Shown here piece after piece: positions 1 to 5,565 of a stretch of 6,599 nt of DNA (position 1 is the first letter of the stretch; each line of letters begins with the position of its first letter). The DNA lies in assembly GCA_017620795.1 (NCBI GenBank), contig JAGAUM010000185.1, positions 1 through 6,599 of the forward strand, read 5' to 3'. Source of the DNA: Clostridia bacterium (GTDB taxonomy: Bacteria; Bacillota; Clostridia; RGIG8785). The notes below the pieces were generated by a model. That model saw only the letters and a program-made list of their open reading frames with translations, had not been told where the DNA came from and did not search any database. The translations under genes and the position numbers were made by a program.

Positions 1-1510
1 TATAAAAAGGATCCATATTATTAAAATAGTAGTAAATGCTATACCCCAAGGCGTAACCCACAGGGTCATGGGTCTGAGCAGCCATCACGTCGGTCAGGAC
101 ATTCGACATCGAAACCGAAGTGGTCTCCTCGCGAATGGTCTCGTGAATCTCATTGCCGTTTAAGAAATACTTCTCCATCATGGCATGACTGCCACTGTCA
201 TTGTTCCGACAGTAGGGATACAACAGCGCGTCTCCGCCCCCTACCTGATTCCAGTTTTCATAGGCGTTGTTCACATACAGGTCCGAAATCTGTTGGGTGG
301 TCAGCCCCGTTGCGGGGTTTTCGGCATTGGTGAAGAAAATCATGGCGTCATACGCAATGGGAATCAGCTCCAGCTCCACGCCCTTTTCCTTTGCCAGTGC
401 CAAAATGTCCGAAGCAGGCTCGGTGGCTGCAAAGAGCATATCGACCTCTCCTGCAATCAGCTTTTCGTAAGAAGCATGGCTCTTGCTATGCTTTGCAGGC
501 TTTTGGGGATGGGTATATCCGTTTAAGAACAGGTTCCGATACACCGCCTCGGTAAAGGGGAAGGACGAAGTAGACCCGTCAATGGTGGGCATTACTTTGT
601 CAAACCCATAATGAACCGCCGCTTTGGACGGATAAATCTGATAGTTCTGCCGTGCATAAGACAGTAACTGTGCCGCCTCATGACGCAGGATGGCTTGCTT
701 GGGCGAAAAGACTGCCACGCTTTTAGGAATACCATCGGGGCCAATCTCTCCCGTTTCTTCCCAGGACGCAATCTGTAACCCGTTCAGGGTCGTATAAGCT
801 GAAACTGCCCAGTCGGAAATCTGATCCGTATCCTTTCCTCCGGGACGCTCTGCCGACGCAGGCTCTTTTTGAAGCTCCGCATACCAAAGAGCACGGGCGT
901 TCATGACCATAAACTCCTCACGGGATACGTTCCGTTCGGGAGAAAACAGGGTCTCACTGTCCCCCATGACCAAACCCACCTGCCGTGCTTTCGTCACCGC
1001 AGGGGCAAACCATGCCTCTTCGGGCACATCCGAAAAACCACTTTTTCGGTCTTTTCCTGCATCCAAGCCCAAAAAGCGCATGATTAAGGTCACCGCTTCG
1101 GCACGGGTGATGGTGTCATGAGGACGGGCTTTTCCATCTGCATCCCCAAAAATCAGTCCCTCAACAGCGGCGCGCTTCATGGTATAAAAGGTAAAATCGT
1201 AGCCTGTTTCGTCATTGTCGCTGAATTGTGGCTCGTCAACAACCACCGCTTCTAAGGGGCGGTCTTTAAACTCCACAGGAACAGTGGCATAAAAAGTATC
1301 TTCATAGTAAGCGGACAAAGGGATTACCGTCTTGGTATCCGCATAGCGCAACACCATCCGCTGATATACTTCATAAGACCCTTCCCACAGCTGTTGTCCT
1401 TCAGGATAGTGAAGCTTTACCACGCAAAAGGGCGACGGCTCTTCTGCAAACACAGGCATAAAGCTCAGGCACAACATCAAAACCAATAACAACGCAGTCA
1501 ATTTTTTCAT
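1..1510 (-). CDS. Exported SLH-domain protein with C-terminal PstS-like substrate-binding domain (3' end outside window)
   Basis: Reading leftwards from ATG at 1510, 503 codons stay open to the window edge. Residues 1-22 are a Sec signal peptide (MKK, hydrophobic core, cleavage after VFA); there is no lipobox. Residues 23-100 are not recognised. Three SLH-like repeats follow: about 105-148 (ITRAEA at 134-139), 159-208 (FSDVP, then VSREEF) and 222-285 (ILRHEAAQLL). From about 304 the sequence matches the PstS-like periplasmic-binding fold: DGSTSSFPF (311-319), GEVDMLF (354-360), YDAMIFFTNAENP (387-399), LTTQQISDLY (403-412), NW..VGG, and the anion loop R435-NND-SGS (439-441), then VGYALGYSIYYY near the edge. 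From the family I expect some tens more residues. The start is fixed by AAAGGAGG at 1518-1525, 7 bp upstream. SLH domains bind pyruvylated wall polymer, so this is probably a wall-anchored solute (phosphate or similar) binder. The ligand is inferred from the family only; a structural or sensory role is possible. Confidence 0.88.
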   Translation of the reverse strand, partial: MKKLTALLLVLMLCLSFMPVFAEEPSPFCVVKLHYPEGQQLWEGSYEVYQRMVLRYADTKTVIPLSAYYEDTFYATVPVEFKDRPLEAVVVDEPQFSDNDETGYDFTFYTMKRAAVEGLIFGDADGKARPHDTITRAEAVTLIMRFLGLDAGKDRKSGFSDVPEEAWFAPAVTKARQVGLVMGDSETLFSPERNVSREEFMVMNARALWYAELQKEPASAERPGGKDTDQISDWAVSAYTTLNGLQIASWEETGEIGPDGIPKSVAVFSPKQAILRHEAAQLLSYARQNYQIYPSKAAVHYGFDKVMPTIDGSTSSFPFTEAVYRNLFLNGYTHPQKPAKHSKSHASYEKLIAGEVDMLFAATEPASDILALAKEKGVELELIPIAYDAMIFFTNAENPATGLTTQQISDLYVNNAYENWNQVGGGDALLYPYCRNNDSGSHAMMEKYFLNGNEIHETIREETTSVSMSNVLTDVMAAQTHDPVGYALGYSIYYYFNNMDPFY

Positions 1511-1539
1511 ACAACCGCCTCCTTTTATTTTTCAGTTTC

Positions 1540-1568
1540 ATTATATCGAAAAACAACTTCTCTGTCAA
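1540..1568 (-). promoter_or_regulatory. Perfect-consensus sigma-A promoter of the SLH/PstS-like gene
   Basis: On the minus strand the sequence reads TTGACA (1568-1563), exactly 17 bp, then TATAAT (1545-1540). Both hexamers match the housekeeping sigma consensus at 6 of 6 positions with the optimal spacer. Transcription should start near 1533, giving a leader of about 23 nt that contains the AAAGGAGG site at 1525-1518. Such a perfect promoter suggests strong, largely constitutive expression unless a repressor acts on it, in keeping with an abundant surface protein. Confidence 0.88.
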
Positions 1569-1584
1569 TGATTGCACGCAACCA
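1569..1584. promoter_or_regulatory. Imperfect palindrome between the divergent promoters, possible operator
   Basis: The 16-bp sequence reads TG-a-TTGC-ac-GCAA-c-CA. The inner arms TTGC/GCAA are perfect around a 2-bp centre, and the outer TG/CA pair after one mismatch. It covers the -35 box of the trmO promoter and touches the -35 box of the opposite promoter, where a repressor could affect both. Short palindromes of this quality also arise by chance, and no regulator family is recognised. Confidence 0.3.
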
Positions 1585-1600
1585 AAAAATATGATACAAT
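1572..1600 (+). promoter_or_regulatory. Extended -10 promoter of the trmO operon
   Basis: TTGCAC (1572-1577), a 17-bp spacer and TACAAT (1595-1600) precede trmO. The -10 carries the upstream TG of an extended -10 element (TGATACAAT, 1592-1600), which can compensate for the weak -35 (3 of 6 matches). The predicted start near 1607 coincides with the ribosome binding site GGAGGG (1607-1612), so the leader would be only about 12 nt. Its -35 is 3 bp from the -35 of the opposing promoter. Confidence 0.72.
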
Positions 1601-1618
1601 GGTTTTGGAGGGATTTTT

Positions 1619-2287
1619 ATGATTGTCAACCCCATTGCCCATATCAAGACCGACTTTAAAGAAAAGTTTGGCATTCCCCGTCAAAGCGGACGCATCGCCG
1701 CCGAGGGGGAAATTCATTTCCTGCCCGAATACAAAAACCCCGATGCCGTCCGTGGCATCGAGGGGTTTTCCCATTTGATTTTACTCTTTGACTTTTCTGA
1801 AGCCCATCGGGAAGGCTTCTCCCCCACCGTCCGTCCCCCACGTTTAGGCGGTAATACCCGTGTTGGCGTCTTTGCCTCCCGTGCGCCTTACCGACCCAAC
1901 CCCATCGGCTTGTCGGTGGTGAAGCTTCTGTCGGTAGAAGAAGGTCCCGTCCTTCGGGTCTCGGGCGTTGATCTGCTGGACGGCACACCGATTATTGACA
2001 TCAAGCCCTACTTAAAGTCCGACGCGTATCCCGACGCGGTAGGCGGTTTCGCGGACGAGCATATAGGCCACGCCTTAAAGGTTCAAGTCCCCGACGGTAT
2101 CCTAGACCGTCTGCCCGAACCGAAACGAGCGGTCCTCCTTGCCGCCATTGCCGACGACCCCCGCCCCTCTTATCAGGATGACGGGCGCACCTACTCCATG
2201 CACTTTTCGGACTTTGATGTCCGCTTTACGGTAGACGGGGACACCGCCACCCTCACCGAACTCATCCGAAAGGAGAATGCACAATGA
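1619..2287 (+). CDS. trmO: tRNA (N6-threonylcarbamoyladenosine(37)-N6)-methyltransferase TrmO
   Basis: A 222-aa cytoplasmic protein, close to the roughly 235 aa of E. coli TrmO (YaeB/TsaA). The family uses S-adenosylmethionine to methylate t6A at position 37 of ANN-decoding tRNAs, improving decoding next to the anticodon. Visible signatures are KFGIPRQSG (16-24), the long conserved block from RPPRLGG (72-78) through TRVGVFASRAPYRPNPIGLS (80-99), GVDLLDGTPIIDIKPYL (116-132), and the C-terminal DPRPSY (180-185) ahead of FSDFDVRF (196-203). The start is set by GGAGGG (1607-1612), 6 bp upstream of ATG. It is the first gene of a plus-strand operon; its stop overlaps the next start as ATGA. Function is well supported by motifs. 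Its position ahead of two exported proteins is unusual and says nothing clear about its role. Confidence 0.94.
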   Translation: MIVNPIAHIKTDFKEKFGIPRQSGRIAAEGEIHFLPEYKNPDAVRGIEGFSHLILLFDFSEAHREGFSPTVRPPRLGGNTRVGVFASRAPYRPNPIGLSVVKLLSVEEGPVLRVSGVDLLDGTPIIDIKPYLKSDAYPDAVGGFADEHIGHALKVQVPDGILDRLPEPKRAVLLAAIADDPRPSYQDDGRTYSMHFSDFDVRFTVDGDTATLTELIRKENAQ

Positions 2288-3252
2288 AAAAAGCACTCGC
2301 ATTATTCTTGGCCCTTTTCCTCTGTTGCAGTACCGTTTCCGCCCAAAGCCCCGACCTGGCCGCCGCCAAAACCCTTTATGACTTGGGCCTTTTAAAAGGA
2401 AGCAAAGACGAATTCTCTGCCGACGCCATGGAGCTGAACCGCACCGCTACCCGCGCAGAGCTTTCGGTCACCGTTACACGGATGCTGGGCAAGGATGAAA
2501 AAGCCCGTTACCAGCAAAACGCCCACCCCTTTACCGACGTTCCAGCCTGGGCAAGCGACTACGTGGGCTGGTTATATGAAAACTACCTGGTCAACGGCAA
2601 CTCTGACACCTACTTCGGTGCGGAAGAAACCGCCTCGGTCCAACAGTTTTGCGCCATGATGCTTCGCGTTTTGGGATACTCGGACGCAGACGGAGACTTC
2701 GACTATGCAACCGCCAAAACCTATGCCCTGTCGATTGGTTTGATTGACTCTTCCATCCTCGAAAAAACCGACCTTTACCGTTCAGACATGGTCCAAATCT
2801 GTGTCAACGCCTTAAACCTCCCTTTAAAAAATGCCAACCGTCTGCTAAGCACCAAGCTGATGGACGAACGCGTTTTCTCTTCGGAAGCTGCCGCTCGGGC
2901 AGGCTTAGGAGAACGACAAAGTCCCTTGGCCGCATTCTTTGCCTCGGTAGACCAAAACCTCCCGAAAGCGCGTGTCAGCAGCCACGCAGGCAACCGCATC
3001 ACCCTCGCCTTTAACGAGGATCTGGAAGAGTACGGTGTTCGGGTCTTTTATACCTCCGCCGACTCCCCCACCGTCACCGAAGCACCCGTTAAAAAAGGGA
3101 AAATCCACTACTACCCCAACGGCGCTGCAGGGTATATGACTACGCTGACCGTTACCATTCCCGGAGAGGACATTGAGCTCATCGTTGTCAAGACCTCCAG
3201 TGAGGGAGCTTTGTATAATGTGTTGGGAAAATCCAACATTGTAAAACTGTAA
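2284..3252 (+). CDS. Exported SLH-domain protein with uncharacterised C-terminal domain
   Basis: A 322-aa protein. Residues 1-20 form a Sec signal peptide with cleavage after TVSA and no lipobox. SLH repeat 1 spans about 24-70 (TRAEL at 56-60). Repeat 2 spans 83-134 (FTDVPAWASDYVGWLYE, then NG.S..YFGA and LRVLGYSD). Repeat 3, degenerate, spans 141-184 (AKTYALSIGLID, then YRSDMVQICVNAL). Residues 212-322 form a separate, probably beta-rich domain I do not recognise (RITLAFNEDLEEYGVRVFY, YMTTLTVTIPGEDIELIVVKT). SLH trimers bind secondary wall polymer, so the protein should be anchored outside the membrane. AAAGGAG (2269-2275) lies inside trmO, 8 bp before ATG, and the 4-bp ATGA overlap predicts translational coupling. 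The next gene begins 12 bp downstream and encodes a secreted propeller, which the C-terminal domain might hold; that partnership is inference. Confidence 0.88.
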   Translation: MKKALALFLALFLCCSTVSAQSPDLAAAKTLYDLGLLKGSKDEFSADAMELNRTATRAELSVTVTRMLGKDEKARYQQNAHPFTDVPAWASDYVGWLYENYLVNGNSDTYFGAEETASVQQFCAMMLRVLGYSDADGDFDYATAKTYALSIGLIDSSILEKTDLYRSDMVQICVNALNLPLKNANRLLSTKLMDERVFSSEAAARAGLGERQSPLAAFFASVDQNLPKARVSSHAGNRITLAFNEDLEEYGVRVFYTSADSPTVTEAPVKKGKIHYYPNGAAGYMTTLTVTIPGEDIELIVVKTSSEGALYNVLGKSNIVKL

Positions 3253-3264
3253 GGAGGTGCTTGG

Positions 3265-4836
3265 ATGAAAAAACTTTTTTGCCTTGCTTTAACACTTCTT
3301 CTGGCCGCTCCTACCGTTTCGGCCATGGCCCCCGTTTTAAAATATCAAAACGCAGGAACCCTCGCCCTTTGGACGGAGGAATGCTACTATAACGCCCCGG
3401 TCATCGACGACATCGACCGTGACGGACAGAAAGAAATCGTCTTTTCCAACTACTCCATCACCGTCTTAAACGCTCATGACGGTTCGGTAAAATGGAAGGT
3501 CAACTCCGGCTATGACCGTAACACCCCCTTTGCCGAGTTCGGTCTGTCGGTGGGGCATACTTGGTGTGATGCCATTGTCACCGACTTGGAGGGAGACGGA
3601 CAGAAAGAAATCCTCACCCTACACGGAAACGGCACCGTCTCGGTTTTAACCTCCGACGGCTATTTTAAACCTGGTTGGCCCCAAACCCCCTTATACGGTG
3701 CAGGCAGAAGCTTAAAAACCGCCGACTTGGACCGAGACGGGGTGCAAGAAATTTTGGTTGGCTACGGTGTCGGCAACTGTGACAGCGTTTATGTCCTGAA
3801 CGCAAACGGTACCGTCCGCCCCGGTTGGCCGCAACTGGCGCAAGCGCAAGAGGGGAAAATCGGATTCAGCTACGGTGTGTTTATGAACAACTTATCTGCG
3901 ACCGATTTAGACGGAGACGGCGACTTAGAAGTTATTGCCCCCACCGACCTTTCTTTCATTTCCGCATATCATGATGACGGAACCCCCGTTTCGGCCTCTT
4001 CTTCCGTTTTCGGAAATCGCTACTGGGGTCAGGTTGCTCTTTACGAAGACTATCATGCAGAAATTCGCGGTGACAACGGCGGATGGGGTCAACCCATCAA
4101 CGGCACCGAAAAACGGGAAGAGCTCTATAAAGGCGAATTCGGACACGGCATCTCCACTCTTTCCGACTTGGACGGAGACGGTGTCAACGAGATTATCGTC
4201 AGCACCATTATGTGTAACCGCAAATACGCCCCCGTCTATCCCCCGTCCGAGTACATGACCATCGCCGTTTTAAATGCCGACCGCACCCGTTTCAAATCCG
4301 AAGCATTGGATGCTGACTGGACCACCCTCCCCACCGATTTGGGCAAGCCGTTGGTCCAGAACAAAATTTCCTTGCCCTCCCGTGTGGCACAAACCCCGGT
4401 GGTCTCCGATTTGGACGGAGACGGAAAAAAGGAAATCCTCTTTAACTCCTACAACGGCAAAGTCCACTGTTTCTCCCTGGATAAGCGCGAACCTTATGCT
4501 TGGCCCTATAGCCTGACCAAGCGAACCAGTCCACTCTTTGAATATGCCTCTCCCGTGGTCTGCCGAGACCTGGACTTTGATGGGAAGCAGGAAGTCATCT
4601 TCGCCTCGTTCTATGACGAAGACCAAACCCTGCCCGGGATCATGCAAGGCAGCCTCTACATCCTGAACTATGAAGGACGCCTGATTTCCAAAACCCCACT
4701 CCCTCCTGCCAAGGAAGCGCAAAACAAGCATAACGGTGTAATGGCCGCTCCGGCCGTGGAAGACATTGACGGAGACGGGCGCTACGAAGTGATCCTAAAC
4801 ACCCAAAACGGTGCCATCTGCGTATATGATATATAA
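3265..4836 (+). CDS. Secreted FG-GAP/VCBS-type beta-propeller protein with eight calcium-loop motifs
   Basis: A 523-aa protein with a Sec signal peptide at residues 1-20 (cleavage after TVSA). The remainder is a run of FG-GAP/VCBS-like blades, each with a DxDxDG loop followed by a short E(I/V)(L/I/V) strand. Loops lie at 49-54, 107-112 (DLEGDG), 154-159, 214-219, 301-306, 382-387, 435-440 (DLDFDG) and 500-505. Most blades end in a strand such as VYVLNANG. Blades 2 and 3 share a PGWPQ tail. Longer spacing after the fourth and fifth loops (87 and 81 residues) indicates insertions at about 240-300 and 310-380. Family knowledge points to a calcium-stabilised propeller used for adhesion or ligand binding. 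No SLH, LPXTG or transmembrane anchor is visible, so it is free or held by a partner. AAGGAGG (3251-3257) overlaps the upstream stop codon, 7 bp before ATG. A terminator follows directly. Specific ligand unknown. Confidence 0.88.
   Translation: MKKLFCLALTLLLAAPTVSAMAPVLKYQNAGTLALWTEECYYNAPVIDDIDRDGQKEIVFSNYSITVLNAHDGSVKWKVNSGYDRNTPFAEFGLSVGHTWCDAIVTDLEGDGQKEILTLHGNGTVSVLTSDGYFKPGWPQTPLYGAGRSLKTADLDRDGVQEILVGYGVGNCDSVYVLNANGTVRPGWPQLAQAQEGKIGFSYGVFMNNLSATDLDGDGDLEVIAPTDLSFISAYHDDGTPVSASSSVFGNRYWGQVALYEDYHAEIRGDNGGWGQPINGTEKREELYKGEFGHGISTLSDLDGDGVNEIIVSTIMCNRKYAPVYPPSEYMTIAVLNADRTRFKSEALDADWTTLPTDLGKPLVQNKISLPSRVAQTPVVSDLDGDGKKEILFNSYNGKVHCFSLDKREPYAWPYSLTKRTSPLFEYASPVVCRDLDFDGKQEVIFASFYDEDQTLPGIMQGSLYILNYEGRLISKTPLPPAKEAQNKHNGVMAAPAVEDIDGDGRYEVILNTQNGAICVYDI
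3409..4779 (+). repeat. Eight tandem DxDxDG coding repeats of the propeller gene
   Basis: The calcium-loop codons recur at about 47-87 codon intervals. Some copies are near identical in DNA: the 18 bases for DGQKEI at 3421-3438 and 3595-3612 match exactly, and the 20 bases at 4162-4181 and 4405-4424 differ by one base. This fits blade duplication, although shared codon preference could also explain the short matches. Confidence 0.8.
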
Positions 4837-4867
4837 AAAAGAGACGGTTTTAAACCGTCTCTTTTTT
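4835..4867. terminator. Bidirectional intrinsic terminator between convergent operons
   Basis: Stem GAGACGG (4841-4847) pairs perfectly with CCGTCTC (4855-4861) around TTTTAAA, which can itself extend the pairing by TTT/AAA. Six A residues (4835-4840) precede it and six T residues (4862-4867) follow, so an RNA read from either strand ends in hairpin plus U-tract. Both flanking stop codons (4834-4836 on plus, 4868-4866 on minus) sit in the A/T tracts, so the whole 29-bp gap is terminator. Confidence 0.93.
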
Positions 4868-5564
4868 ATATCCTAATCGTACCAATATAGGTCAGTCCCT
4901 TTTGTTCGGGTGCCTCTTCTTTCCAGAAAGTGAAGGTCTCGGGATAGGACACGTACAAGTGGGAAAGGCAAATGCCCATGTCGATTAAAATCATCTTGCC
5001 CAAAGCCCGTGCCCGTAAAAATCGAGTGGAGCAGTAGACATGAAGTTTTTCCTCCTCATGCACAAAAAACCAAGGCTGATTGTTAATGGCAGAAGGGGCA
5101 AGTCGCGCAGGCTCTAACCGCGCATCCTCCACATCCGCAATCTCGGACAGGTCTTTTCGTTTGAACTCCGCTTTGCCGGACCGCAACGCCTCTTTACTAT
5201 GCCCGAAAGCCAACAGCATCCGAAAATCAGACTCCGCATCGGGAAGCTTTCCCAGCCCCAGCCAGCAAGACCCCAGACCGATGCTCTGGAGGTACAAGTC
5301 CAGTTGCTGGAACACAAACCCGATATTCTCCCAAGCCTCGGTCGAATCCTCGCTATAAATGGCAATGCATTGGGGCGGCACAAAAGGCAGGATACACTTC
5401 ACCTGTTCCCGCTCCACAAGTTCCATCCGCAAGGGGATTTCGGGGTATAACCGCTTGGCACGGTCAAAGAAAGCGCGAATGTCCGCCAGGGTCTCCTCAC
5501 CAACCCATTGCTCGTAAAAGCTCCGATGGGACTTGCGTTTGTAAATCGTTTCTTGAAGGTTCAT
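4866..5564 (-). CDS. Nitroreductase-family protein (TM1586-like)
   Basis: A 232-aa soluble protein without a signal peptide. It resembles the TM1586-type branch of the FMN-dependent nitroreductase fold. The N-terminal RKSHRSF (10-16) matches the R-S-R element contacting FMN phosphate. ENIGFVFQQLDLYLQSIGLGSCWLGLG (79-105) matches the helix and glycine loop of the family. ARLAPSAINNQPWFF (153-167) is its most typical motif, followed by LIDMGICLSHL (193-203). The family covers FMN oxidoreductases with few known substrates, so the substrate cannot be stated. ATG at 5564 lies 1 bp after the stop of the upstream acyl-CoA synthetase, and no good Shine-Dalgarno is visible just before it (AAAGAAATAAT), suggesting reinitiation by terminating ribosomes. 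The gene ends inside the shared terminator. Family assignment is fairly firm; the pathway is open. Confidence 0.85.
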   Translation of the reverse strand: MNLQETIYKRKSHRSFYEQWVGEETLADIRAFFDRAKRLYPEIPLRMELVEREQVKCILPFVPPQCIAIYSEDSTEAWENIGFVFQQLDLYLQSIGLGSCWLGLGKLPDAESDFRMLLAFGHSKEALRSGKAEFKRKDLSEIADVEDARLEPARLAPSAINNQPWFFVHEEEKLHVYCSTRFLRARALGKMILIDMGICLSHLYVSYPETFTFWKEEAPEQKGLTYIGTIRI

Positions 5565-5565
5565 A

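Noticed and set aside
185..526. Plus-strand frames at 185-526 and 869-1121 that could look like small genes
   Set aside because: Both lie within the 503-codon minus-strand SLH/PstS-like gene, which has a signal peptide, promoter, ribosome site and conserved motifs. They are shadows.
1468..1510. Lipoprotein signal in the SLH/PstS-like protein because of the Cys in LMLCLS
   Set aside because: The residue before Cys is Leu, not Gly, Ala or Ser, so it is not a lipobox. A standard cleavage site after VFA fits better.
1549..1567. A riboswitch or RNA leader between the divergent genes
   Set aside because: The predicted leaders are about 23 and 12 nt, too short for a structured element, and the intergenic DNA is accounted for by promoters.
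4066..4074. RGD tripeptide (residues 268-270) in the secreted propeller as an integrin-binding site
   Set aside because: A three-residue motif in 523 residues arises by chance fairly often, and nothing else points to host-cell binding.
4270..4731. A 153-codon minus-strand open frame inside the propeller gene
   Set aside because: It is antisense to conserved calcium-loop blades. Its repeated Val/Gln/Ile composition mirrors the repeats on the other strand, and no start signal is visible.
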